Assembly (NCBI GenBank): GCA_037179385.1
Contig: CM074180.1
Span: 31,911,455 to 31,975,454, forward strand
Source: Holothuria scabra
Lineage: Eukaryota > Echinodermata > Holothuroidea > Aspidochirotida > Holothuriidae
DNA: 64,000 nucleotides
Direction: 5' to 3'
Below, piece by piece: positions 13,801 through 28,800 of the stretch. Numbering within the stretch: position 1 is the stretch's first letter; each line of letters begins with the position of its first letter. The notes beneath the pieces were generated by a model. That model did no database searches. It saw nothing but the letters and a program-made list of their open reading frames with translations, and was not told the DNA's origin. Both the position numbers and the translations under genes were made by a program.

Positions 13801-16800
13801 GTCAGAGATAAGCAAGTAATCAGCCACTTGTCAGTTCACTACTGGCATATGTCTCCAAAGATTTCAACCAACTGTAAAATTAACATTTTTCAAGAAATAA
13901 CAAGTTCATCTTCCAAACCATATTATTCATGTCCTTGTATCATGTATGAGTGCTTGTAATTCATGAACTGAAAAAAGTTTCAAAAAAGTTCACTGCATGT
14001 TTACCAAGACCAACAACATACATAGCAGCAGCTGTACACGGTAACAGTCAGCTGAAAATCATTATACAGCTACTCCATGCTGTACATCAAACAAACCTCT
14101 GTTACGAAGAATTGTGCTCACTGATTGGCTACTTGGGTTTATGAATGAAGCGGTAAAAGTGTGGGGATTCCCCGTTTCTAACGTAACTATTGAGGGAGGG
14201 TGTCATGTTATTGGTCAATTGAATTACACCCATTCTCTAAGCATTCTTCTAACTGTACACATGGAGCAGTCAGCTAAAGGCAGTGTGTATATTACACTGT
14301 GCATGTAGCAGTGGGTCCCGGGAATGTGCTGTGTACCTACATACTGCTATACAGGTTTGATCGTCACCTAAATTATTGATAGCATATGTTACATTTTGTA
14401 CTGTAAACTAAGGTGACCAGGCCCTAGGCCTAGTTTTTGTTTTGAATTCAAACTGCACCATTTTTGGGGGGCAATTAGCCTATACTTCGTGAACAATTGC
14501 TGCTTTGCAATATTGAATGCTGAAGGCCTATGTGAAGTCGTACAGATAGGCTGATCTGCATGGCGGGACCAGCTTGCTTATTAGGAGGCGTCATTAATGT
14601 AAATTTTGCAAAAAATGATGAATTTTGAATATAAATTTTTAAAAAGTTGTCAAAAATGGTAAAGTCTGTAAAATTCTGTAAAAAATGTTGATTTCCCTAT
14701 TTTTCCTCGTTTTTCTGAAAAATCGTTGGCTCTCTAACTGTACAGGTGCAAAGACAATTCTCCTCATGAGAACAGTGTGTCAAAATCTATGGAACAAGAA
14801 ACATGAACTGTTCCAGCAACTGATGAAAAAAAGTAGATCACAATTTGCAACAGGCTCTATATTGTCAATAGTTCAATCTTGAACCACTTGTGGCTACACT
14901 GTGGTTATTTCCTGTTTTTTCTTTTTTTGCAACAAGGAGAAAAGTAATTCATATGCTGTAATATTGAGTGGTGGAGGGGAGTGACAACTATTACCACAAC
15001 CAAGTATTAAAGCATACCGTATTTACTCTATTAAACGCCCCAGGGGCGTGAAATTTTCGTTAAGGGGGGCGTTTATTAGAGTCAAATTTACGTGACTTCT
15101 GATAAACTGCTACATATGGCATATTTGTCCATTTGGATGTCAGCTTCACAATCAGCTGTGAGCTCCTCCCCAATGACCCGTAACCAAACTTAATTCCTTA
15201 TAAATATGGTAGCCACGAACAGCACTATGAACTTTGCAAGTGTGATCAACTTTCGCCGACATCTTGATACAGTATGTATCGTTACACACACAAGTGACTT
15301 TTTTAAGTGCCCGTGGCACATGCATTCATGCATGCTGTGAACAGTATACAGCCAGGCCTCACAGTACTATACTGTTCGGCTGGCTATACGCACGTACATA
15401 CGGTAATTGCTTAATAGTTACCATGAGTAGTACCATTAGCAGTACATACGTGGTCACAGCATTTCACTGTTAAACAGTTTTCCTGTGTTGAATTTGGATT
15501 TTCATGTTAGGCTGTTTGGATAGGCTAGCGAATATTTGTATACCTACGGTATGTACAGTACCACTTTCGAACCGCAAACGAAGCAGTACAGGTTCGCGGT
15601 ATGTGATAGCGTGATGGATATCAACAGAAATTAGTTGCAGAAACATGCCTTTTACTTCAGGATACAGTATGGGACTTTAGGAGATTTCGTGGCTTAAAGG
15701 CAGGACTATTTCATTTTCCTTTTACCATATTGTCTTTGGAATTAACAATTTCACTTTATGCAATGTGACGAAAAAGTTGGGGGGGGCATTTATTAGAGAG
15801 GGGGCGTTTAATAGAGTAAATACGGTAGGCTACTTCTGGTTCTTAGAGAATAAAATATATTTTAACCAGTTAAAAGTCCATATTACATTTTACATAAGCA
15901 TAAGCATAAGCACAAGGCCTCTAAATTTCAAGAAGAAAGAAAATTTAAGACATAAATTTTACACAAAAAATAAAATGAAATTCCCAACAAAAACAAAGTG
16001 TTTTTCAACATATCTAACAATGAAAACCAATACTTTTGATACAAGTTTAGCACTTTTATTTTTATTTATGAATATATACAGCACAAAAAGATTTCAAAAT
16101 TCAAATTCATTAATTAGAAACAAAAAATATAATGCAAATATTTATTTTAAATAAATGAAATGAAATGAATGAAAATGAAACACATACTCATAATTTATTT
16201 AATCAATGGAGATGTTTATCAAGAAAATAAATGTTTATCTTCCAAATGACAAAATGTACTGCTAACTGTATTAGCACTTTAATACTGTACAATACTTCCA
16301 CATGGACATATAAATAATATTTGGAAAACACTTAATCAGTCACTCATAACCAGACAGCTTCTGCTGATTCATTATTTATCTATTCACAGTTTAAACACCC
16401 TTTTCATCAAAGTAATTATTTTATTATGCTTGTTTACGATAGACTATTTCTTTACACAATACTTTATGCCGGTCTTTTTCTTGATTTCTTGAAGCCCATC
16501 TCTTTTATAGTGAGAAACTATTTCAAGAACTGTCAATATTTATGCAGGATGAAATGCATTTCACTAGGACTTTTGGTGAAAAATAGCAACTCTTCATGGG
16601 ATGTTACCAAGGACAATTTTTAAGTGCCATCTCTGAGTACCACATAAATACCTGTCTCAAATAATGTCAAATGATACAACATATAGCACACCTGTAACAT
16701 TTTATGAATTCTTAAGTATAATAAAGCTGCTCAAATGTACAGTAGCAACGGAACAAGAGCCTGATTCTTTGAAGGTTCATTTCCAATAAAATGTATGTGA

Positions 16801-19800
16801 CAGTTTAAAGTGTGTTGTTTTGAACATAGTCCTTGGAAAAATTTTGCAATTGACATGAGAGTATTTTTAGTTCCCCTTAACAACTATTATTAGACCATAA
16901 TTTTGCAACTAAAATGTCAAAACTATTTATATGTTTAACAAGATTATTGATTACAGAATCTCAATTTCAATACATGCTGAAAATTTTAATGTCTTTAGAA
17001 TTTAGGCAAAGTTTTTCAAAGCCATGTACATATATACTACAGCTTTTTTACAAGTTTAAACTTGATCAGACAGGTTGGGGTGGCTTGGTGGTTGAGTATA
17101 CCACCTTGGACCTGAGTTATCTCCTCTCCCCCTCCCCTCCCCCTCCCCCCTCTCATCAAATCATTGTGGAACCTGCTGAAATTTGCTGAGAGCTAAATTT
17201 CACTTGCTTACCACAGCTGTTCACAGAGATGCTGAGGGGGTTGATATTGGTGAATTATAATTTGTGAATCTGTCTGCTTTGGGGACTTTTTTAGTTGTTG
17301 ATCAGTTGTGCCAAGCAATTATGGTACCCTCCACCCAGTTCCTGCCTGGGACTGGGGATACACTTACACTCATGTCTGTCAAATGAAGACTTAAAATGGT
17401 GGTCCAATGAACAGCATCGAAAGAGATGAGTTCACTTCTACTTATTATGCATGTAGCAAGGGAACTACAGTAGTCAAAAGAGAAGGCAAACCTTATTAGC
17501 AGGCATCCTTGCTTACTCTGGTATGGAGTCCTAGTTGAGCAAATAACCTTCCTGATACTCAAACAATAAACTCATGCAGTTTTACCTGTAACATGAGTTT
17601 GTAACAGACTTCTTTGCTAACACACAATCAAACACATATACACAGTCATTAGTTTTACAAGCGTGATGGTTGCAGACTAGACTTTGAGCATTAGTTTGTG
17701 CTATTCACAGTTTTGTGCAGAAAGAAAGGTAGGTCTGTGGAAGGAAAAATCAAATCATAAATAAAGCAAAAGTTCCACATTACAGGGAAAATATTTTCAC
17801 ATTCTTTTTTGTGGAGAATAGAACTAGGGGCAGGAAAAATTACATGAGTTTTAAGGAACCTTGAAAAGAATAGTAAAATAGCTAAGGGTACTGTAGGATA
17901 CCTTGCATGTGAAGGGAAATACTTTGGAAAATACCCATCATTATATACCTCATTCTAATCAGTCTGCAGATCTGAGATTTAGAACAAAACAAATGGTGAA
18001 CAGTAAAATGCAATTTTAAGAAGACAGTAGTACAATGCATGCTGGGAAGAAATCAGTGGTTAGCCCTTCTCTGGGGGACAAACACCCAATTTTTCTTGAA
18101 AGTAGGAACACTACTGTACTACTGTACATTAGGAATGAAACATGGGGTGTGCCAGGGGCACAAAAACTTTTGCCATCTTTAAACAAATGTTGAAAAATAT
18201 GTCGCATGTATTACAGGAAAGTTCTGTTTCTTCCTTCCTGTATTTTGCAGATAACTGAAAAATTTGTAATTCCTAATTAACAAATCCATGGTTGCATGGC
18301 AACCAAAAACCATTGCTGTTCCATAATGATATATAAGGCATGTATAATGAGGCTCTCCAATGACATTTTAAGACTTTCAAAAACTTTGTTGCCATTTTAA
18401 GACAAATACTGTATTCCAGAAAATGTGGAATTTTACGAAAGGAAATTAAGGAAAAGAACACTGTACTGTAGTTGAATGGTGTTACTTGATAATGGTGCCA
18501 AAAAGAGTTAATTTCTAATTTTTTTCTCAATTCCTACAGTTTCTGGAACTGATTTATGAGTGAGTACAATTGTACCAGCGGTTGCAACTAAACTTTCACC
18601 ACTTTTAAACAAACATATAAAAATTCAATATAGTGGAGAGAATTCAGAATTTTATGCATGGAAAGTTTGGAAAACTGCACAGCAGATGATCAGTGATACA
18701 TAAATGTCTGGTGTAACATATTCCAAATTTCCAATTATTTTATTTTTTAGAGCCAAAAATGTGACCCATCTCCTCCCCTGTAACTATGCCATAGGGAGGA
18801 ATATGCAGCCGACAATGAAATCTAAATATTCCAATAATCATTTTCCATATCACTTGCAGGGTTTGATAACTAATTTTACAGAAAAATAATATTTATCTTA
18901 AGGAAGAAATCTTAATCCTGCATTTACAGTAGGAGTTTGTAATCTGAAGAAATCCTTCATTCTAGAAAGAAGAGAAAGTTCTGTTTCTTAAACTAGAGTA
19001 TGTGCATGTGAAACTGTGAGTAATTTGGATGCTGGTATAGCAAGTTCAAAGAATGCAACAAAAGTCCAGATATTGAACTTACTTGTTGCTTAGTTATTAA
19101 ACAGTAATGGTTACTGTAACTCTAAAACATTACATAGTCATCGTTTAAAAATACAAAGCCAGTGTTTAAAATTTTAAACCCTGATCACACTAGGGATGTG
19201 ATCAGGCTGTGCTCAAGCTGGGACTACTGAACATCAGTACAACATGGAAGAAAAAAGTGAGCCAAGCAAGGTCTTGTAGAAAATACAAATGTCATCTTAG
19301 AAAGTTGCTTGGTACTGTAACGGGACCAACTAAATGCTCTGTTGCTTCACATTTAAATTTCTGGAGAGTTTTCAGCTATCATTATGTCCTTTGTTAAAAA
19401 TTGAAGCTCCTTTCCATCTTTCCATCCCTGCAAAGTATGACATGGTGAATTTGCAGATATCATACCAAATTAATATATAGTAACATTTTGGACACTTCTT
19501 ACAATGTCAACATACACTGTGAGCAACATGTACACCTCCCGGAAACTTTCAGTTTTCCTGTGTACATGTTTTGTCCCAAAATACTGTTTTCTTCCTTCCA
19601 GTATAAAAACAAAGTGCAACATCTGTTTCCAAAATTACTTTCTACGACAAAAAAAGCATGTGTAACATTTCTTTGAGAATTTCAAGTTCTACCTGGCATT
19701 GGCAAAGAATCAGTTTGCAGTTGCCGTGTGATTCAAGGAAAAGGATGTGTCTGTGCGATTTGTACGTGGTCTGCATTTTATAATCTTTATAAAAGATCGT

Positions 19801-22800
19801 CTCAGAAGGCGATTCATGCCAGCATAGACAATGGGGTTGAGTGCAGAATTGAACAGTGCAAGTATGCAAGCACCATAATGTACAATAAAGTTTGGATATT
19901 TATTATAGTGAGCTAAATGCACTATGAGCATAGGGAGCCAACAAACAAGAAAAGTGATATAAACTACAAGCATCATACGGGTCACAGCCACTTCCTCTTT
20001 GGACAACACCTGATTTTTAAAACCGTTCTTGTTAATCGCTGAAGCTTCCACCTTCCGTCGAGTCCTACGAATCTTGCAGAATGTCAACACAAAGAAGAGT
20101 GGGATGCTAATCATACATGTAAAACAAGCTAATGTCAACACTGCTGTCATGCACCACCACGATTTTAAATGCATGTTGTCGATATAGCAACCGTTGATTT
20201 CAGTCACATAAGTGACTTCTCCACATATTGTAAATGTAAGTACCACAAGAAATGCAGCAAGTAGCCACGTCCCCAGCAGCACAACACCAGTTCCCAAACG
20301 ACTGAAATACTGCCTGTAAACTTGGCGAGGTTTCGTTATTATGAGGTAGCGATCAACAGCAATACACTGCAGAGTACCCAAGGAGGCAAAAACGAACAAA
20401 AATGCCACATGAATTAAAAAACTGCAAACCCAGATATTTTCTGCCATAATTTCTCCATAAAACAACCCCAAGACAATGGCAACAAATCCCACCACCAGTG
20501 CTCCAAAGTCTGAAATGGACAAACTTGCAATCAGAGCATTGGAGGTTGTATGTAGTCGTTTGAAGAGATAAATTGCCGTCACAACTAAAATGCTACCACA
20601 ACAGCCCACCACTAGCATGACTCCATTCAAAAGCGTCAAAAAAACTGCTACTGTGTAATTAGCAGGCTCATATGATTCAGAGATAGATGTGTTACTGTTA
20701 GCCATTATGGTCCATAAAAATATCTCAAGACTTCAAATTTTAATCCTTATTTCACACCACTCTCCTTCACTGTCATCAGTAATTGTCTTCTACAGTAGTC
20801 TGAGTTTAAGTGTCTTTCTTCAATCTTGTTTTCAAAGTTTGCATTATAATGAAATAATGTCTAAATAAGAAGGCTGGAAATCTGAAAATAATCTTCTGTG
20901 AAGCATGAACAACAAATGGAAGCAATGTCAAGAATTTCGCTTCCAATAACAAGATATTACTACCAAGTTATAAGTCAAAACTTTCCTTCAAAATCTTCTC
21001 TACAAAGTGTCATTGTTCCTTATTTTTTAACTAATATTTCTCTGGAATAAATATCTCCTTAGAGGAGGAAAACCCAAAATGTTGACAATTTCAGCAACAT
21101 CTAAGACAGCTTAACATCAAACTTGAAGACATGAACTGTATGCAATGCTTCAGAGATACAGTGTCAAAGGGGCTCAAAGCAGGTTTTAATCTCCTTTGAA
21201 TCAATCATAGTACTAGCATTGAACTACAGAGAAAGTACACTTTGTTTACACCTTGGCAGCAATATTCTGACTGGCAAATCTACCACACTCCAGAGATCAT
21301 AAAATACTGAACCTAAATATGCATCATATTTTGAGATACCACACAAACTGAATCAAAGTGCTGTAAACTTTGTTCAATATTGCACAAAATTGACAGTATA
21401 GCTGAAAAAGATTCTCAGAATTCTTTTATTAACTAAAAATGTTGAAAGGTGGCATTGATGTTGAGAATCCAAAGCAACGTACTCAAGTGCTTTAATATGC
21501 ACAGCTGCACCTTAAGTATTGGCATCACTATAAAAATAGCAGATGCATTCAAAAATGCAAAACTTCAAAATAATTTCACAATTTTACTTAATAAGTCTGT
21601 TTCCAGCCACAAAAATGCAAAAAGGTAAGATTAAGAGAAATGCACATATCAAGTGTGTAAGGAAAAAGTCTCTTTTTGACCTTCCAGAGGAGAAAACTCT
21701 CTCAAAGTACTCTAGAGTTGCTGTTAAAAACACCACTGAACAATCAGTGCCAGTTCAGGATGAGCTACTGTGTCATCTTCTCCAAACAAGGAAGTTCACT
21801 GCTTATCAAAAAATAAGTAACAATTCCTAAAGATATTGCATTTTACACAAGGAAAAGAATTTTGATTTGCTGAATTGCTGACAACCAAATCTCATGCAAG
21901 CGACTCCAACAAAATGAGGCAATGGTTTGTCATACTTGTGTGAGCTGCGAAGGGTTATAAACTTGTCAAATCCCCTGCAATTCAAAGTTCACTGATAATT
22001 GAATGTCAAGTGTTCCACTACAGTACAAATGACTCACAAATCTGTACAGTAGGTAGTGCAGTAGTTTCCTCCTTCATGAGCAAAACTTTCTGAGTCCTCA
22101 CAACTTTCTGTTGTTACTGGAAAACATTAAAAAACAAATGTAGCCACACGTCTTAATACAGTAAAGTGATGAATTTCAAATACCACGATTGAAATACAGA
22201 CATTAACTGCATCATTACAGTTAATAATGACATTGATATGATGCTTATGTCAAAACCAGTACTTCGCATCCATTTTTGTTTTGAGAGATCTTTTATTAGT
22301 AAGAGAAATTGAAACAAAATAGTTTACAGATTTGAAAACTCGAATGTTAAGCAGCTCTTAAGAGCTGGAAGAGGTTTAGTCCTGACTTGCAATGATGAAA
22401 GTTGTAACAAGGGATCTCTATGCTTCAAGAGAAGAGTCTACCTGAAACTGGGGTTGATATCAGGCAGCTAAAGGAAGATGAGTCAGGCTGAATAGGCCAT
22501 GGATGAGTAAATGCCTTTTAACTTCAGTTTGGGGTTGGCATATGTGTAATATACTGGCATACATGTAGAATATATGTATAAAACAACTATAACAACAAAC
22601 TTTGATAAAGAAAAGAGAGAACATAAAACAATGTCAATGATGGAACAATTACACTAAAGCACATAAAACTGGCTTCAAATTCTACTCCTTCAAATATGTT
22701 TCATACAGGGAGATTTTGAATTTGCAATATATGTCAACTTGTCATTTCTTTGTTTTGAGGGGGTGATTTTTTTCACAAAACTCCTTTTGCCAGTGAAAGC

Positions 22801-25800
22801 CAATGGTAATTTGAAGCTGATCATGTCAAATCAAACTTAGTCAAAAACCAGTGCAACCAGGAAATGCAATCATCAATGTTGGTTTTTATTAAAAGGACAG
22901 GTCATGGTGCCCTTAACAAAGAAGACAGGTTTCTTCTTGACCCTTTGTGACAAAGGCATATTTGAAACTAAAACAAGATTCATAATTTAGCCATTAATTG
23001 ATAAAACAATAATACTTTTAATAAGAAGCAAATTTACTACCTTTTCCTAATTCACAGTCTGCCTCAGTGACCTACAGGTGGGAAGAAGTACATTTGAACC
23101 CTAAAGGGGTAACTAAAAATGAAAAGATTCACAATTTAACGGTTGCCAGACAGAGAAGTTTACTTTATTTCACTAGAAATGTAGTACAGTAACTTACTTG
23201 TGATCTCTTTATTGTTCATAAAGTTTTATTTAAGGACCTCTGTTAGAAACATCTACTATGAAACAGAAACCAAAATGTAAACTGGTGAAACTTAGAATAA
23301 ATTTACTTCTATGCTTGAGAAATAAAGTCATATTGTGGGTGATAATTAGCCAATTATTACAAACTCACTCAGATAATGAAATTAGCACAACAGACAAATT
23401 TCAAACATTTTACGACAACATACTGTGTACTGAATTTTAAGAGTTGAAGACCACATAGTAATATAAATTTTCTCTAAACAATAGAAGTCAAATGATTAAC
23501 TTCTTGTTTTGTTTCCTTTGTTTTTCCAATGGAAACATGTAATTTCAACGATATATGGTATAACGCCGTGATGTGAAGGAAGTACTACTGTAAGATGAAA
23601 AAACCCTCAAGGGGATTGTCAGGAGCTTAATCCCTTGAGAAACAAACAGGGAAGACAAACACATGACAGTTGAACAATTAAAAAACAAACATAATTTTTA
23701 TACCGTGTGCTTGTAACTTATTAGATCAAAATGCTTCTGGGTACATACATCTTTAGGACAACATCCTTCACAGTTCAGTAAACACTGTTTAACTAAAACT
23801 GAAAACCATTACATTTTACAACTGCTGAATTGTAGTTGTCAATGAAAATAATTGCTCATGTAGGCTTCATAAACAAGATCAAAATTTTTACATAATTCGG
23901 CTATCTACACTGTACAAATTGTAATGGTACATGTGAACAGTGGTATCCTCTGCTGGTTATTGAGAGCTACAGTACTGTAGATTTTTAGCTAGTTTTTTTT
24001 CAAACCTGTAGTACTTTAATCCAATATTTACTCTAAGTTTGTCTCATTGCAGTTGTAGGAGCAGTTCTAGGTATTAGCCTGTGCTGCGCAACCTACAGTA
24101 CTATGCATAGATGTCACAGGTTAGTCAAAAGAAATCCCTGCCACTTTTAACCAATTACTCATGAACCAAAAAATGGAGAAAAGTTAATTCATTTCAAGTA
24201 CTTTTGATATTCCTACTTTTTCCTTCTAAGATACTGATATTTTCAAAAAGAGAATAAAGGGTACAAGCTGCTAGCTGATGCTGCTGATTAAAACACAGGT
24301 ATAATACGCTAAGCACTTACAACATCACCCACAACTTCATAATGCTTGCATGAACAGACAATGACTGAGCCATTTCTCAGATTTGTTTATAATCTCCAAA
24401 ATCTGTCATCATTATTTTATCATCAGTATACCTTTATACTCTGTCATTAAATAATATTACAAGCCTTTTCCTGCATTTTAAGTCCTTGCAATTCCTAAAG
24501 TTTGGTATCATTTTTTCAATTACTTGTTATCTCAAATTATAAATAAAATCCTCCACTATAATGGAATTTCAGAAACCCTAAAATAGAAAAAATAAAATGA
24601 AAATATATGCTGTAAGTCACAAAATAGAGGAAGTAGATTATATTGCCAAGGTACTGTAGGTGAAAGCACTTTTCACAATACCGGTAAAAAGTGTGACATG
24701 TCACAAGAAATGAGCATCTATCCTTCTACTGTAGGATTACTCCAAAAACCAAATGAGTGCAACACACAATGGTTTTAGAGCTATAAACTAGCAGTTGACA
24801 TCCTATGGTTCCTGAAGCATAATAAAAATCAGTTAAAAGGTTTCCTTTGAACAAAATGTATATGAAAGTAATGAGCTATAAAATCCGTGTGTAACAGATT
24901 CATTTGGAAAGAGCTACATTGCATTGTGGAAGATTTGAACAGTATTAATCAGCAGCTGATAACAATCTTGAGGCCTCTTACAAGTGGATTTCGTATGATT
25001 CTGTTTGTGATTAAGTACATGGTAGCATTTTGAGAATGTTATTTTGTGATTTTATTCTGTCATTTATTTACTCTTGTAAGAATACTGACCTGCTTCCAAT
25101 AATTCGTGTAAAGTGTTTGGTATCAAAACACATCAGGACCAAACGATGTTTGGATAACGGAAAAGTTGGGACTAACAGAGTTTCATGTCTATCTTCAATT
25201 TGCTACCCAGGATGTAGTGTGCACTTGTAAATGAAGTGAAATTAACCATTGCTGCATTGTCTATGTGTCATTTGTTTCATTTCATAGTGAAAAATAAATA
25301 TTTGTTGAAGATTCAAATTTGTTTGCTTGTTTGTTTTAAAAAGGAACTTCCAAACAAGGATATTTTCTGGGTGGCCATACTTATTACTTTGCACATTGTT
25401 AGGATAACATAGCCTACACATAGAACATAGAACCCTTATGTTATGAACCAAAATACTGTACATGCAGTTAAAATTTTCTCTCTGCAAACAGAATATGTGC
25501 TGCCCAACATGGAAAAGGGACACTTAGAGTGAGACGCTACGCAACTTTAAGAGCAACCCCAACTGTCAAACTGCTAGTACCACTACCTGCAAATTTAGGG
25601 GGCACTAGTTACAACAGGATGAGAACAGCAACCTACCCTTTACTGTTTGAAGCCTAAGGTTATTGAAATGGAATCCCGGCAGTAGGAAAATAATGTTCCC
25701 TGGGCAGTTTCCTAAATAGAGATTGAAATCAAATGTAGTAAGGGAAAATTAGCTGATTACTGTACCTGGTTATTTTATTACCAGACAAACAGGTTGCAAG

Positions 25801-28800
25801 AAGAGGTTAACTGCACTTCATAACTCAGGGTAAAGTAGTAGACGTCCGATGACCCCACATGACCTTTGAACTCCACCAAAAACAAGGTTCTTCCTCTTAC
25901 CATATTCAAATCCACATACCAACTATGAAATCTATCCAATCTTAAGATATCAAAAAGGTTTTCATACTTTGACATCCAGTGGATCATACGACCATTGACC
26001 TCCACAAAAAAATAATATGAATCATCTTGTATACAGAATGGGTCATCTACATGCCATATATGACCACCCCCCCCCCCCATGCTATTCATCTTGATATATT
26101 GAAACGAGCAAAAGCGTATCCCACACATATGCAAACCTTTGAATAGATTCCTGGTCTGCATTTGACAAAAGAGTGAATCAGAAAACCAAAAGGCCAGGTC
26201 ACACTACAGCGATATCGGATTGGATTTCGCTCAAATTTTTGTGAGTTTTACTTCATATCTCCTCCATCTTACTGTAGGTCAAAGAGAAACAAAAATTTGC
26301 CAACCTGTGTAAATACATGATTTGTATTGCAGGACTACGAAAACCTAAGCTGTACTTATCCCTTCACGTCACACCAGCAAACAGCTTTTATCAGATACGT
26401 GTCATCCGATAAAAGCTATTTGTCAATGTGAAGTCACAAAATAAATAGTTTACATTTCATTTCCGTGCTCCTCTAATACCGATCATACATTTGCACAAGA
26501 TGGAAAATATTCAGTTCTTTCCTTCTATGGATGGAGGAGATTTTAACTAAAACTCACAAAAATGGGATTGTAATCCAATACGATATCATTGTAGTGTGAC
26601 CTGGGCTTTAAGGGCATAGTCATTTATCTAGCTGGCAGTTATGGCCGAGATACAGTTAGATAAATTTCCCAGGCTAATAGTGATTCCTTGCTCTCGAAAT
26701 GTTATCTTATGTTTTTTCAAATTGATCTGTGTTTCTTAAATGACCACAAACACGTGTGATTACCTTCTGAATATGGGTAATGCAAATGCTGCAACATGTA
26801 TAAGATCCATCACAGTTTACCCTCATTGATACACTGTATTTTGTTGCAAGGTTTTAAGTTCTGACCTCGAATGACTCCACCAAAATGACACAGTTTGTCT
26901 CTGAAATATGGGCAATGCGCATAAAAATGACATCATCATCTCCTAACTTCCTTGCCAACCTTCTGCAAGGAATTAAAAAAGTAAAGTTGAAGAACAGTTA
27001 CAATTTATTCTGTTTGTGTTACTGTAGTTAAAAAAATGGTTCAAGTCCACCTGTTCAGTAGCCTCTTACCACAGGTTGGGAATACAATTGGCATTTTTTA
27101 CAATCCTCAACCAACAAAGGGATTTACCCCCTGGTAAACAAATTACCTGTACTCATTTGTACATTTAAGTCACAATAATAAGTACACCTTCTGTCTATGT
27201 GTCATGATATGGTATGAATAGGTTCTACATTACAATTACATACACAAACTAAAAATTGGTGCTACTGTTACTCCTGAGCTTCAAAAGGTTTACTGAGGGT
27301 TTAAGCTGAGCTTCAAAAGGATTACTGCTGTGATTCAAAAGAGTTTACTATTGTGCCTCAAAATGGTCATAAAAAAAACATCCAGAGTGTATCAAAGACT
27401 AATACATACAGCAGTTGGAGTAACCTAAGACAAATTCAGTACTTCTGGATTCCAAGGATACAATAATATTGCCCTCTAAATGCTAGCAACTTTAGTGCTA
27501 TAGCAATCTGCAATAACTATATGAAGAAGTCACAAGTTATGAAGTCAAAGCTTTCAATCAAGAACACATGTTGGCTAATTCCTTAAGTTATCAAGGCTGC
27601 AGAATATTAATTTAAGGAATCCAAGTATAAAAAGTAACTTCTTGGTGTCTAGCCACCTGATATTAGATGTTTAGATATGAAGAGATTTGTTTACAAATTT
27701 TGTCTCACAATCTCTCAACATTTTATATAAAACTTCACTCCAAAGTCAGGATATTTGGGCATGAATAGAACTTAAACTCTAAAATATTGAAAGTTGAAAT
27801 AACAAAGAAATTTTAAAGAGAGACTGTTTGCAACTTAACTCATATTTATATTGACTGATTTGCACTTCTGAAGTTCAGCTTTTTCAAAAGTGCCTATTTT
27901 ATTGAGGAGGAAGGATTCACAGGCCATACCATGACAATGTGAGCATGTAGCATTCATCTAAAATTACACAACACCTTTAGTCAAAATTACAGAAGTATTG
28001 ACTAAAATTCTATTTTACCTTAGTCACAAAATTTATAGCAAAATAAATGGAAAAGCACCAGCTTCTAAATTGGCCAATTCCACTTTAATAATCCAACCCT
28101 GAAATTGTTGAAGAAAGAGTAAAGACTGCCTCCAAAATATTTTGATGAAATGTAAACATCTACAGTATCCTAATGATGAATTGTACCATAAAATTGTAGA
28201 TGGATTCATCTCAAAATACACCTTTCCCACAAGAAACAAAATTACACTTGGTTGCATTCGACAATTTAATCAAGAAAACAGTAAATTTTACAAATCCACT
28301 CCATAAATGGATCCCAACTTGAAAAAGCAGTGAGGCATCATAAAATTTGCAGGATCTTGTCAACTCACCGACATTATTGATGAGGAAGATTGATGTACCA
28401 TTTCTACTAATATGGAAAAAGGGTGATTTTTACAAACCCATGCCACTTAACCTATCTTTCACTGAGGCATCACATTTTGCCTCCAGTAAACCAAATTAAC
28501 TCTGACAGCAAATGGTTTACGTCTTCCAAAAATGGGAAAAAGGGGCAATCCACTTGCAGGTAGACATTTTATCAATTGAACATCAAGAGACAGAATTCCT
28601 TTAATACCTTTCAGTATTAAATATTGTGAGAAACTCCAAAAATATTGGCATGATATTCAGACAGGATGTTAGTATGATCCTCCAGAGATGAAGATTAGAG
28701 CCAGCTATACAGTTATCTCAAAATATTCCAACAGAAATCCCCCTTTGGCAACCTGATAAATAATTTATTCATTACACAACTTTTGGCTGAATTCTACAGA

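Noticed and set aside
15765..16154. A 129-codon open frame
   Set aside because: It begins inside the end of the 15017-15825 transposon and runs through very AT-rich, Lys/Asn/Phe-heavy sequence; no family resemblance.
17075..17190. A tRNA-like SINE head
   Set aside because: An A-box-like GGCTTGGTGGTTGAG is present but no acceptable B box follows.
25778..26161. A 127-codon minus-strand frame
   Set aside because: It runs through diverged satellite units and a C homopolymer.
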